From the NCBI RefSeq assembly GCF_022879595.1, contig NZ_CP084270.1, positions 124,001-188,000 of the forward strand: DNA of 64,000 nt, in the 5' to 3' direction. The DNA is from Caballeronia sp. Lep1P3. Lineage in GTDB: Bacteria; Pseudomonadota; Gammaproteobacteria; Burkholderiales; Burkholderiaceae. The notes beneath the pieces were generated by a model. It was given only the letters and a program-made list of their open reading frames with translations. It had not been told where the DNA came from and ran no database searches. Both the position numbers and the translations under genes were made by a program. Each line of letters opens with the position of its first letter. Position 1 is the first letter of the stretch. Shown piece by piece: positions 1 to 12,954 of the stretch.

Positions 1-635
1 CGCTGCGCCGACCTCGAACGCAAATAGGAAAGCAGCATGTCAACATGCATGGCCGAAATTCCGTTTTGAGCTGATTGTTCTGAGTAGTCCCGCCCTGTGA
101 ACGTCCGGAGCGTGAAACGGTTCGAGACCACGTAATAGCCCATCCCGACGACTGTCACGTAGAAATCCAGCGCATCGACATCTGCACGGAATTCGCCGGC
201 AGCTGCCCCGCGTGCGAGCGTTGTGCGGAAGAGCCCAACGATTGGAGAGATTGTCTCCCGAAGTTTGCTCGAGCGTTCGATGAACCGGCCCTCATGCAGA
301 TTCTCGTTATTGATCAGGCGCAGCCACCGAGGGTTTTCTCGAAGATGCGTCCATATGGACCCCGCGAGCGAGCGCACTGCGTCTGACGGTTGCAGTCCTG
401 ACAAGTTGAGGCTGCCTTCTCGACTGGCAAAGTCCGCATACATCGCCTCGAGGACTGCGACATACAGCCCTTCCTTGCTCTGGAAGTAATAGTAGAGCAT
501 TCGCTCATTTGCGCCGGCGGCGGATGCAATCGCGTCAATGCGCGCTCCGGCAAGTCCAAAGCTTGTGAACTGTTCCGTGGCCGCCTTCAGAATCTTCCGG
601 CGCGTGCCTTCGGGGTCTCTCTTGTATTGGCTCAT
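1..635 (-). CDS. TetR/AcrR-family transcriptional regulator, 3' end outside the window
   Basis: Reading the minus strand from the ATG at 635 gives an open frame to the window edge, about 211 residues. The N-terminus has the TetR helix-turn-helix pattern: RKILKAATEQF, then GLAGARIDAIASAAGANERMLYYYFQSKEGLY. The frame is complete apart from the last codons. The C-terminal ligand-binding half is not diagnostic, so the effector and targets are unknown. The upstream DNA holds a nested inverted repeat suited to autoregulation. Family assignment is secure from the HTH; function is not inferred. Confidence 0.85.
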   Translation of the reverse strand, partial: MSQYKRDPEGTRRKILKAATEQFTSFGLAGARIDAIASAAGANERMLYYYFQSKEGLYVAVLEAMYADFASREGSLNLSGLQPSDAVRSLAGSIWTHLRENPRWLRLINNENLHEGRFIERSSKLRETISPIVGLFRTTLARGAAAGEFRADVDALDFYVTVVGMGYYVVSNRFTLRTFTGRDYSEQSAQNGISAMHVDMLLSYLRSRSAQ

Positions 636-649
636 GTCTCGGTAGCTAG

Positions 650-690
650 GTTCATCATTAGACACTTACCTAATCCGAGTCATTATGAAC
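650..690. promoter_or_regulatory. Candidate operator upstream of the TetR gene
   Basis: An inner inverted repeat ATTAG-N8-CTAAT (657-674) sits inside an outer imperfect one beginning GTTCAT (650) and ending ATGAAC (690). It lies 15-55 bp upstream of the TetR start codon, the usual place for an autoregulatory operator. Binding is inferred from symmetry and position only. Confidence 0.4.
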
Positions 691-858
691 GGCCGTTAGG
701 GCGAAGTGTTGTCTTTCGCGTTAAGGAATGTGCCGACTTGACTGCGGCAAGGACGAACGTTTGTAACGGCGGGCTATTTAATTCTTACACCAACCGAAGC
801 GTCCGGAACGGCGGATGCGCCGATATGCCTTCGCGCGGAGACGTTACCTAGGGCCAGT

Positions 859-1213
859 GATGACAGGGCGGGGGCGGCAGCCTTGGCCGCTGCGCTTGCC
901 ACTGAGGGATTCCGCACAATTGTCGCCGAGGGCGCATGTGCCGCCTTTCGAACGCCGTCCGCGTGGACGCCGCACGGATTCTGGACATGCAGATGCCCGA
1001 TAGCCACGGTTTCGCCGTGGCGTCGGCGATGCGCGGGTCAGGCCGTTTCGCGAACGTACGATCATCGCGTACTCGTCCCTGAACGAGACGGAGCTAATCG
1101 AGCAGGGCAGAGAAGCGCAGATCGACGCGTTCTGCCGAAAAGGACATTCTATCCGGGCGCTCCTCGCGTTAATCGATTACCTCGCTCCGTCGACGCTGCC
1201 GCGAGCAAGGTAA
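859..1213 (+). pseudogene. Remnant of a response-regulator receiver domain
   Basis: Three reading frames together spell a receiver domain. They read DDRAGAAALAAALATEGF near 859-915, then RILDMQMPDSHGFAVASAMR near 975-1035 (matching the DxxMPxxxG phosphoacceptor region), then TIIAYSSLNETELIEQG and FCRKG (the conserved Lys) to a TAA at 1211-1213. At least two frameshifts separate them, so it is not translated as one protein. It may be debris of a hybrid kinase like the two others in this window. Confidence 0.55.
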
Positions 1214-1315
1214 GGCGCAGTCGGTAACGCGCGCGCTCACGGCCGTCTGCGTCGGGTGCAGGCATTCTGCGGCCACAATGACGCTGCCGAACTCGGCGAC
1301 CTCGAGAAACGCGCG
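1214..1315 (-). pseudogene. Remnant of a LysR-type regulator, N-terminal HTH
   Basis: The minus strand encodes RAFLEVAEFGSVIVAAECLH followed by PTQTAVSARVTD, which closely follows the LysR helix-turn-helix consensus (FLxVAExGSxxxAAxxLxxxQxAVSxRI). No start codon or ligand-binding domain is joined to it, so it is a scrap. Confidence 0.5.
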
Positions 1316-1856
1316 AGGCGGGCAATTATCGGCAGGCGTCGCTGGCGGCGCTCTTCGTATCGGCCGACAGGTCGCCCCGTCCAATTGGACCATGAACCGT
1401 ACCCCTCATTGTGCGTTCGGGTCGCCGAAGGGAGATGCCGCGTCTAACCGCATAAGACCATGGAAACAATGGCCGTCGTTATCGTAGCGGAATTGGGATC
1501 AGCTACTTACCGTACCTTGCCACCGCAGGATGCACGCGGAGGGCATTTTCTGCAACGCTGCTCAGTCTCGATTGCCGTTTGCAGATGCCCACCTTCCCGC
1601 TCACGCCGCGAAGACCGCACAGATCGAGACAAAACATGTACGAACAGAATTGAGCGCGCTGCTGTGGCAACCCTTTCATAGGCGACCTCACAGTGGCAAG
1701 GCAAACGGAATTGTCTACATTCCTGGCAGTCGGCAGCGACGCTACATGTATCACGGCATGCGTCGACCGGCAACCAACGATCGGACTAGCGTTCGTTCGG
1801 AGGAGGTACCGACGCACCGGAGAAGTAAACCAAGCGGACCGCGATCGCGGGCGAGT
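1316..1856. other. No recognisable gene
   Basis: Short open frames occur on both strands but none resembles a known family or has a convincing ribosome-binding site. The segment is probably eroded coding DNA continuing from the LysR remnant. Confidence 0.4.
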
Positions 1857-2366
1857 TCATCGGGTTTTCTTAGCTTGCCTGCGGGCGGTGAGACGACTGT
1901 CGTAAGTCCAGCGGCTTACCTTTGTGAAGCGCAGCCGCGCCGCGTCCGGATGGGCGGGGTTCACGAGGACATTGGCCTCCTGCGGCACAATCACTGACGG
2001 CACCCTGTACAGCAGGCTTCGTCTACCTGCAAGCCACGCGTCGCCCGCGTCGAGGCTCACCTTGCCATGCGGAACAGCATCCCAGCCGACGTGCGGTCCG
2101 GACGTGTCAAACACCGCCGCCGCCAGCCAGACGTCTTCGGGCACCTCGATGGCAACCAGATACCGGTTTAGCGGCAACTCGCCCAGCCCGACGTGCACGA
2201 GAGTTTCAAGGCACGCCAGCGCGATGCTGCCCGCGGTGTAGAGCACGGGCGTTCCTGGCCGGTTCCAGCGTCCGCCCGTCGCCTTGGCACCGGCCCCTGT
2301 GGTGTCATCTGCCGTGTAATCCGGTGTGTCGGTCGCAATGCGCCAGAGCATCACCGTACCGCTCAC
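1857..2366 (-). CDS. RES-domain toxin of a RES/Xre toxin-antitoxin pair
   Basis: The 169-residue product has the RES signature: GGRWN, then TPVLYTA, then LACLETLVH, giving the Arg33, Tyr43 and Glu54 triad. RES toxins of this family are known to consume NAD+ and arrest growth. The GTG start overlaps the stop codon of the upstream antitoxin gene (GTGA), so the two are translationally coupled. An ATG five codons in is an alternative start. Length is normal for the family and no catalytic residue is missing. Confidence 0.85.
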   Translation of the reverse strand: MSGTVMLWRIATDTPDYTADDTTGAGAKATGGRWNRPGTPVLYTAGSIALACLETLVHVGLGELPLNRYLVAIEVPEDVWLAAAVFDTSGPHVGWDAVPHGKVSLDAGDAWLAGRRSLLYRVPSVIVPQEANVLVNPAHPDAARLRFTKVSRWTYDSRLTARRQAKKTR

Positions 2367-2965
2367 GCGTAGGCCCCGCTCTGCGCCATCGCCAGCAGAT
2401 TCGAAACCAGGTCGCGCCCTTCTGCTGTGTCCATGTACTCGGCTGGGCGCTTTCCGTCCAGCGCCGGCAGCGGCTCATCGAGCCAGCGCGCGAGCCATTG
2501 GGCCGCGTCAAAGCCCGTCGGGTCGCCCGACTCTTCGACCATCGTTTCTACCTGGCCGATCAGCTTCGCCATTCCAACCACGCGCTCGCTTTGCTCGGGC
2601 GAGAGCTTCTCGCCGGCCTTGGCCTTGCGGTCGATGGTCGTGATGGACAGGCCAAGGGTCTTGCCGAGCTGCTCCTTGCTGCGGGCCATAGAGCGCGCGA
2701 TACGAACGAAATCGTCCGCCTTCACGCCCCGCTTGATCGCGTCGATCCGTACGGACCGGTCCACTCGATACACTGCGCCGAAGTGCGTGAGATCAATCAC
2801 CTCCGCGCGCCCCCTTAGTGCCGGCCTTCCGCGACGGACGGCGATTGGCAACTCTTCACTGATGTCATGGACGCCCGGGAATTTTCCGCTGCGCGTCTTG
2901 CTGGCGGCCTTGGCCGGCTTGTCCCCCCGCGACCTTGCGTGGCCACCTTTCAGATCTGTCTCCAT
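2363..2965 (-). CDS. Xre/MbcA/ParS-type antitoxin (DUF2384) partner of RES
   Basis: The 200-residue protein ends in the MbcA/ParS-like region (GFDAAQWLARWLDEPLPALDG) that covers the RES active site in known complexes. It is preceded by an Xre-like helical region (RSKEQLGKTLGLSITTIDRK). The first 45 residues are basic and low in complexity (KPAKAASKTRSGKFPG). It is the first gene of the operon and overlaps the toxin by four bases. It probably represses its own promoter. Confidence 0.85.
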   Translation of the reverse strand: METDLKGGHARSRGDKPAKAASKTRSGKFPGVHDISEELPIAVRRGRPALRGRAEVIDLTHFGAVYRVDRSVRIDAIKRGVKADDFVRIARSMARSKEQLGKTLGLSITTIDRKAKAGEKLSPEQSERVVGMAKLIGQVETMVEESGDPTGFDAAQWLARWLDEPLPALDGKRPAEYMDTAEGRDLVSNLLAMAQSGAYA

Positions 2966-2988
2966 CGCACACCCCCATCTGACAGTTT

Positions 2989-2994
2989 AGTATA
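2989..2994 (-). promoter_or_regulatory. Candidate -10 box of the RES/Xre operon
   Basis: The minus strand reads TATACT 24 bp upstream of the antitoxin start codon, in a locally AT-richer stretch. No clear -35 box is seen. Confidence 0.3.
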
Positions 2995-3106
2995 CCCCAA
3001 ATGGATGGCATGACGCTGGCAGCGGTGCCTGATAAAGTTCAATGAGCAGCGCGGGGTACGCCGGACGATCGGTCCGCCGACCGCCTCGACCGTCATCGAC
3101 CCTTAA

Positions 3107-4445
3107 CAGGTTGCTGAAATACAGGTGCTTACGACGCAGCTTTGGTCTGTCGCCGCGGCCTTTGCCGCGATTTTTCGCAGTGTGCAATTTCAACGCGAAT
3201 TCACCGTCTTTTTCGACGGTTTGAGGCCGATTGTTGGCCTCGTGACTACTCATTGCGCCACTATGGGCGGACTTGTCCCAGTGACCGCATGCGCACGAGG
3301 TTATAGGCGGCCATGTTCAACACGAACATCTGGTCAACCTTCTCCAAACTACGCACCATCACTTGGCGCATGCGCCCCACGGTCTTGGCCCACCCGAAGC
3401 CTTGTTCGATCAACTTGCGCTTTCGCTGCGAAATGGAATAGCCCAGGCTTGATGCAATCGCGTCGGCCACCGCTGAACGCCGCCCAGAAGTGTTTTGCGC
3501 AACGTGCGGGGTGACCTTCATTTGCTGGCAGGCTTCAATGAATTCCTGTGCGTCGTAACCCTTGTCTGCACCCAGCGTGATTTCTGCGTTCGCATCTTCT
3601 GCCGCTTGCCGCGCATCGTTGATCATGATCTTGGCCGCTTCACGCTCGGCATGCCCATCAGCGTGTGTCACGCGAGCGTTGACCACCAGGCCGTGCCGAT
3701 TATCGGTCAGCGTATGGCCCATGTACCGCAATTGGCTGGCCGTTTTGCCTTTGCGATAGAGCCGCGCATCAGGATCAGTCTTGGACTGATGCGTCTCGTT
3801 GCTGCGCTTGCTGCCTTTGAAGTCGCCCGCGCTGCCGTCATCGTTGTCCTGATCGTCACGGTCCTTGCGCACGAAGCTCTTGTGGCCCGCCCACGCCTGA
3901 ATCAAGGTGCCGTCCACGCTGAAGTGCTCACCTGAGAGCAGGTCCTTCTTCTCGGCAATGGCCACCACTTCGTTGAAGAATTTGATGACCGCGTCGTGCT
4001 TGATCAACCGCTCGCGGTTCTTCGTGAACACGGTGGGCACCCACACCACATCATCCATTGCCAAGCCGACGAACCAGCGAAACAGGAGGTTGTATTGCAC
4101 CTGCTCCATCAATTGTCGCTCCGAGCGGACACTGTAGAGGATCTGAATCAGCATTGCCCGCAGCAGCTTCTCCGGCGCGATGCTCGGCCGTCCACCTTTT
4201 ATGTCGACCTCGTACATCTCGGAGAACAGCCGATCCATCTTGGCGAGCGCTTCGTTCGCCATGACGCGAATCGAGCGCAGCGGATGCGACGCCGGAACGA
4301 AGTCGTCGAGCTTGCGAAAGGAAAACAAACTCTCAGTGAACGTGTCGGCGCCGCGCATGATCTCCGGGGGGGCAAGTTAGGTCCTTCTATCAACGCTTCA
4401 GGCACATCCCGCGATGACCTCTGCGATCAGTATTTCAGCGGCCTG
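3107..4445 (-). mobile_element. IS5-family element, copy 1
   Basis: A 1339-bp element that begins CAGGTTGCTGAAATAC and ends with the inverted copy GTATTTCAGCGGCCTG. It is flanked by TTAA at 3103-3106 and 4446-4449. Boundaries and the 4-bp duplication are fixed by comparison with copy 2, whose empty target exists elsewhere in the window. All three copies are 1339 bp. Confidence 0.9.
3261..4358 (-). CDS. IS5-family DDE transposase
   Basis: A 365-residue transposase with the N-terminal pattern FRKLDDFVPASHPLRSIRVM, the first catalytic Asp in HFSVDGTLIQAWA, the second in LGADKGYDAQEF, and a C-terminal Arg/Lys-rich segment with QRKRKLIEQGFGWAKTVG carrying the Glu. It is intact. It differs from copy 2 at one residue (GGRPSIAP here, GGRRSIAP there). 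Confidence 0.9.
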   Translation of the reverse strand: MRGADTFTESLFSFRKLDDFVPASHPLRSIRVMANEALAKMDRLFSEMYEVDIKGGRPSIAPEKLLRAMLIQILYSVRSERQLMEQVQYNLLFRWFVGLAMDDVVWVPTVFTKNRERLIKHDAVIKFFNEVVAIAEKKDLLSGEHFSVDGTLIQAWAGHKSFVRKDRDDQDNDDGSAGDFKGSKRSNETHQSKTDPDARLYRKGKTASQLRYMGHTLTDNRHGLVVNARVTHADGHAEREAAKIMINDARQAAEDANAEITLGADKGYDAQEFIEACQQMKVTPHVAQNTSGRRSAVADAIASSLGYSISQRKRKLIEQGFGWAKTVGRMRQVMVRSLEKVDQMFVLNMAAYNLVRMRSLGQVRP

Positions 4446-4524
4446 TTAAGCGCCGCTCCCTTGTGTCGCCGAGCGGCAGATGACTGGGCAATAGGAGCCA
4501 TTCGGCTTTGCGTCATGGTCAGCA

Positions 4525-6351
<1,827 letters not shown>

Positions 6352-6782
6352 GAAAAGAGTCGTCGTCGTTGACGATCGTAGGTCGGGTGGGGCAGAAAGC
6401 GGCAAAGTAATCGGCGAGCGGCTGGCCGCAGTCCGCTAAGCAGAATGTGGGGCAGAGACACGCGGCCGGGCCGGTGTATCTATGCGTAGTCGCGACGTCC
6501 GTCTGCAGCACAGTCATCATAGACGATCCACACGCTGCCGGAGGGGATGCGCCGACAGTTGACCCGGTGCGACGCCCCGAGGCGTGAACTGGATCGCACC
6601 GGCCGAGGACCGCGACAGCACCATCATGCCTCACGCGCGCGCGAATCAGGAACTGGCCCAGCCAAGTCGCTGATATGACTTTCCGTGTCAATCGCGATAT
6701 CTGCGTCTTTGGCTTTTCCATAGGCAAAGGAATTTCCTGAGGGCGACGTAGCAGTAAGGCCGACGGTGAATCACGCTGATAT
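6352..6782. other. No clear gene; probable eroded upstream part of a LysR gene
   Basis: No intact frame or recognisable domain was seen. The next segment is the ligand-binding half of a LysR protein, so this stretch may be its decayed N-terminal half. Confidence 0.35.
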
Positions 6783-7079
6783 CCGCGGGTTGTGGGCCTC
6801 GACGTGATCGACGACAACCTAGATGTCGCGTTGCGTATCGGCTTGCCGGCAGATACGGGCGTGATCGCGAAGAAACTTTTGTCGAGCAGGCGCATCGTCG
6901 TCGGATGGCCTGACTATCTCGCGCGACATGGCATACCGCGCACACTCGCAGATCTTGCCGCGCACGATTGCATCCGGCTCGTGCGCGGACGGCGTGTGTT
7001 CGACCGCTGGCGTCTGCTGAAGATGGAGAACCAAGCGATGTGCTCGTGAGCGGTAGACTCTCGACCGCGAACGGCGAAG
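6783..7079 (+). pseudogene. LysR-type regulator, ligand-binding domain remnant
   Basis: The frame encodes DVIDDNLDVALRIGLPADTG, IVVGWPDYLARHGIPRTLADL and HDCIRLVRGRRVFDRW, which match the central LysR effector domain. A frameshift near 7020 moves the reading to EPSDVLVSGRLSTANGEA, again LysR-like. It is then cut by the left end of an IS256 element. No HTH part is attached. Confidence 0.6.
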
Positions 7080-7939
7080 GAGCCTGTCAGATTTTCTGTG
7101 TGCCGAGGTGTTACGTCGCAGGCTGAACGAGACTCGGCATCGCGAGATATTCGAGGCGAGACGACGCTGTTTGTCGCGGGCTGATCGACCAGTTGCTGGC
7201 CCAGGTGCAAGGCAAGGATGCTGAGGCGGTCCTGGGCGAATCAGGTCTGGCCGGCCAACTCAAGAAACAGCTGGCCGAGCGCATGCTTGCAGCCGAGTTG
7301 AGCCACCATCTGGAAGCCGAGACCGAGCAAGGCCAGTCCGGTAACCACCGCAACGGCACCAGCCCCAAGACGGTGCTCACGCCCAATGGCGAATTGATGC
7401 TGGATATTCCGCGCGACCGGCAAGCCACATTCGAGCCGCAATTGGTGGGCAAGTATCAACGCCGACTGCCGGGCTTCGATGACCACGTCATCAGCATGTA
7501 TGCGCGCGGCATGAGCGTGCGCGAGATTCAGGGCCATTTGCTGGAGCTGTACGGGCTGCAGGTGTCGCCCGATCTGATTTCCACGGTCACCGACGAGGTG
7601 CTGGCCGAGGTCGAGCAGTGGCAGCAACGCCCGCTCGAGGCCATGTATCCGATCGTGTACTTTGACGCGCTGCGCCTGAAGATCCGCGACGAAGGCACGG
7701 TCAGGAACAAGGCGGTCTATCTGGCGCTGGGCATCCGCGCCGACGGTCGCAAGGAAGTGCTGGGCTTGTGGATCGAGCAAACCGAGGGCGCCAAGTTCTG
7801 GCTGAAGGTTTTCAACGAACTGAAGAACCGCGGCTTGCACGACATCCTGATCGCGGTGGTTGACGGCTTGCGCGGCTTCCCCGAAGCGATCGAGGCAGTC
7901 TATCCGGCCGCCCAGATCCAGACCTGCATCGTGCATCTG
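7080..7939 (+). mobile_element. IS256-family element, 3' part lost
   Basis: The left boundary is placed near the motif CTGTCAGATTTTCTGTGT, typical of IS256-family ends. Coding sequence follows and is cut at 7939/7940 by IS21-A. The remaining 3' part of the element is not found in the window, so sequence was lost or rearranged after the IS21 insertion. Confidence 0.7.
7193..7939 (+). pseudogene. IS256-family (mutator-type) transposase, truncated
   Basis: About 249 residues cover the N-terminal two thirds of the family. They include [51 protein letters not shown], the catalytic [15 protein letters not shown] and [18 protein letters not shown], ending at QTCIVHL. The next residues come from IS21 sequence. 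The start codon is uncertain: the frame is open upstream to about 7150 and a TTG at 7193 is the nearest candidate. The C-terminal Glu region is absent, so it is inactive. Confidence 0.85.
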
Positions 7940-8265
7940 TGTGGCGCGACAATTCGGATGAGAGACGCGCAACAATCAAGTTGAGAATGTCGCGGCAGAA
8001 ATGATGATGCCGATGTTGATTGGCGCTGGCAAGCGTTTGTTGATTGACGCGCGGCGTTGATTGACGCGGGCGTGCGGGTGTCGCGCGACAATCAAGCTGT
8101 AGCGACCAGTCAATGAGGATAGCTGTGTAATGGCGACGCCGCGGTTATTCTGGCTGCGCGACAATCAGGATGAGAATGTGGTGGCGTGGAGGGTGATGAC
8201 GGGGTTGATTGACGCGGGCTCGCTTTGCCTGCGAGCCGCGCGTCAATCAGGATGAGATTAGCGGG

Positions 8266-9117
8266 TTATTCGGTGAGATCGATGCCGTGCTGATGCTCCT
8301 GTGTAGCTGGCACGCCGACGTTCTTTGGTGTCGCTCGACTGGCCGGGCGCCCCGGTCCGTGCTGCTTGCGCTGCAGGGCAGTACGGCGACGGTAGCTTTC
8401 GACGTTCAACTCAAAGATGGTCGAGTGGTGGACCAAACGGTCGACGGCGGCCACTGTCATGGCTCGGTCGGGGAAGACCTTGTCCCATTCGCCAAACGGC
8501 TGGTTGGCTGTTATGCAAAGGGAACGTCGCTCATACCTGGCGCTGATGAGTTCGAACAGCACCGACGTCTCTGCCTGATCTTTGCTGACATAGGCGAAAT
8601 CGTCCAGGATGACCAGGTCGAAGCGATCCAGCCGGTTGATGGCGGACTCCAGCGCGAGCTCGCGGCGAGCCACCTGCAACCGTTGCACGAGGTCGGTAGT
8701 GCGAGCGAAGAAGACCTTCCAGCCCTTCTCCAGCAGGCTTAGTCCGATCGCCGACGACAAATGCGATTTGCCCCCTCCGCTCGGCCCTAGAAGAATCAGG
8801 TTGGTGCCGTTACGCAACCAGCCGTCGCCCGCGCAAAGCGCCGAGACGTGCGCGCGCGACACCATCGGCACTGCGTCGAAATCGAAGTTCTCCAGTGTCT
8901 TGCCCGGTAGCAGTTTCGCGTCCCTGAGGTGACGTTCGACTCGGCGTCGATCGCGCTCGGCGATCTCGTGTTCGGCCAGGGCCATCAGCAGGCGTGCCGC
9001 TGGCCAGCCTTCCGTATCGGAGCGCTCGGCAAAGCTAGACCAGATCTGCTTGATGGCAGGCAGCCGCAAATCGTTGAGCAGCAACGACAGGCGTGTGGCG
9101 TCGATGTCGAGGCTCAT
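8266..9117 (-). CDS. istB: IstB-type AAA+ ATPase, IS21 helper protein
   Basis: A 283-residue protein with Walker A (GPSGGGKSHLSSAIG), Walker B (LVILDDFAYV) and the IstB C-terminal pattern [21 protein letters not shown]. IstB assembles with IstA at the transposon ends and target. It overlaps the istA stop by four bases (ATGA), so the pair is translationally coupled. Intact, and nearly identical to the copy in IS21-B. Confidence 0.9.
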   Translation of the reverse strand: MSLDIDATRLSLLLNDLRLPAIKQIWSSFAERSDTEGWPAARLLMALAEHEIAERDRRRVERHLRDAKLLPGKTLENFDFDAVPMVSRAHVSALCAGDGWLRNGTNLILLGPSGGGKSHLSSAIGLSLLEKGWKVFFARTTDLVQRLQVARRELALESAINRLDRFDLVILDDFAYVSKDQAETSVLFELISARYERRSLCITANQPFGEWDKVFPDRAMTVAAVDRLVHHSTIFELNVESYRRRTALQRKQHGPGRPASRATPKNVGVPATQEHQHGIDLTE

Positions 9118-9865
9118 GCCGTCACCTCCGTTGCCATATCAAGTAGGGCTTCGTAGTCGCTCAGCGGTGCCAGTTTGACGTTCACCTCCGGCATGCTGTT
9201 CGCGCGCTTCGCTTCGAAACGAGAACACAATGCGTCCAGGTCGGGTAACTGTCCATCGTCCAAGCACTGCTGCAGCGCCTGAGCCAGTTGCGCTTCGCAG
9301 TTGTGCTCATGGGCGAGGCCGAGCAGTTCAACCATGGTTCTGCATGCTTGGCGCTGCGCAAGCTGCTCAAGCAGGCGATCGAAGGTCAATCGATACGCCT
9401 CGCGCGGAAAGATCTGATCGCGGTAGACTAGGTTGAGCAGCGCCATGGGCTTGCGGCGCAGCGCGTGGATGACGTGCCGGTAGTTGATTACGTGACCGTG
9501 CTTGCCGTTGGGACCTGCGCGGCCGCGCTGCAATGTCATGAGGGCCGTGCCGCCCAGAAACAGTTCCAGCCGGTCGTCGTACAGCCGTACGCGCAGGTGA
9601 TGGCCGATCAACCGTGACGGGACGGTATAAAACACCTTGCGCAGTACGAAGCCGCAGGTGGTCGTGACATACACGCGCGTTTCCTCGTAGTCGCACGTAC
9701 GCTGGACCGGAAGCGGCTGAAGCAGTGCCCGCTCGAGCTCAATGCGTTTGCCGTTACGCGCGTTGATTCGACCGACGATCTCGTCGATAAAGCGGCGATA
9801 GGAATCGAGATTGTCGAAGTCGTGACTGCCGCGCAGAAGCAACGCATCACGCACTGCACTCTTAA

Positions 9866-11986
<2,121 letters not shown>

Positions 11987-12367
11987 CTACACGAAAGAGC
12001 TGTTCATACCCGATTTACCGCGACCACCGATAAAGCGCCCCGGCAGCGGGGCGGACTCCTCGGCGCGGCGTTGCGGCAGCGGTTCCAGGCTACGCCCTTC
12101 ACCGCTGCCGCAACGCCAGTACTCTCATCCTGATTGACGCGCTGCTCTCATGTTGTTTGACGCGCGGCAGCCTTGCCAGACCAAGCATCACGCAACTCTG
12201 TATCCATCGTCGAGCGTAAGAGTTCGAGGCGATTAGCGGATACCGTTCCCAGACCGGTTCGACGACAGCGCTGCTGGCAGCCATGATTTGCTCCTCTCGC
12301 GAGGGATGCCGCCCCGTCACCACGACGATTCAGCACGAGCAGGTAAAAGCGGCATCGCCTTCGGCAC

Positions 12368-12432
12368 GGGTTATCCACCGGGCCGCTCGCCTCTCGCTAT
12401 AGAGAAGCGGGCGGCGGCCCCGTGGATAACCC
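12368..12432. repeat. Long hairpin with TTATCCAC in both arms
   Basis: Arms 12368-12386 (GGGTTATCCACCGGGCCGC) and 12414-12432 pair over 19 positions with one mismatch; the 27-bp centre can fold further through CTCT and GAGA. Each arm contains TTATCCAC, eight of the nine bases of a DnaA box. It lies in a gene-free stretch (12170-12520) between two IS21 remnants. Its function is unknown. Confidence 0.5.
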
Positions 12433-12520
12433 TGCGTGATCTCGTTTCAGGCCCCCCAGCGTGCCACACGAACAAAAAACGTTGGCCTACCGTAGCACGA
12501 ATCCAATTCCAAATAACTTA

Positions 12521-12891
12521 TATGAGAAGACTTTTACGCTCGTACCTCTCCGCAATCAGTTCGAACAGCACGCTGGTCTCGGCCTGGTCCTTGCGCGCGT
12601 ACGACAGATCATCGAGGGCGATGAGGTCGAAGCGGTCGAGCTTGGCCAGTGCTGAAGGCAACTGCAGGCTCTGGCGTGCCGCCTGCAGTTTCTGAACGAG
12701 CTCGCTGGTGCGCGTGAACAGCACGCGGTAGCCAGCATCGATCAAGGCGTGTCCGATGGCCGAACCTAGATGACTTTTCCCGACCCCAGGTGGGCCGAAC
12801 AGGAGGACCGTGGCGCCTTTCTCCAGCCATGACTCGCCGGTGGCCAGCGCCGTCACATGAGCCTTCGAGACCATTGGCACAGCGCTGAAGT
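12521..12891 (-). pseudogene. istB fragment (IS21-C type), truncated at both ends
   Basis: It encodes the central ATPase part, from [20 protein letters not shown] through [15 protein letters not shown] and [18 protein letters not shown] to [10 protein letters not shown]. Its closest relative in the window is the istB at 18465-19283. The 5' side is cut by IS3-alpha copy 1 at 12892. The 3' side ends at 12521 where similarity stops. Confidence 0.85.
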
Positions 12892-12954
12892 CCCCCGGCG
12901 TCAGACTAGTTGTCGCCTCTGAACTTTCTTATCGAGAAGAGTCAGAGGTACAGG

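Noticed and set aside
7921..8280. Clustered TTGATTGACGCG / CAATCAGGATGAG repeats as a possible array
   Set aside because: They are the multiple terminal repeats of the IS21 element and recur at its other end and in IS21-B.
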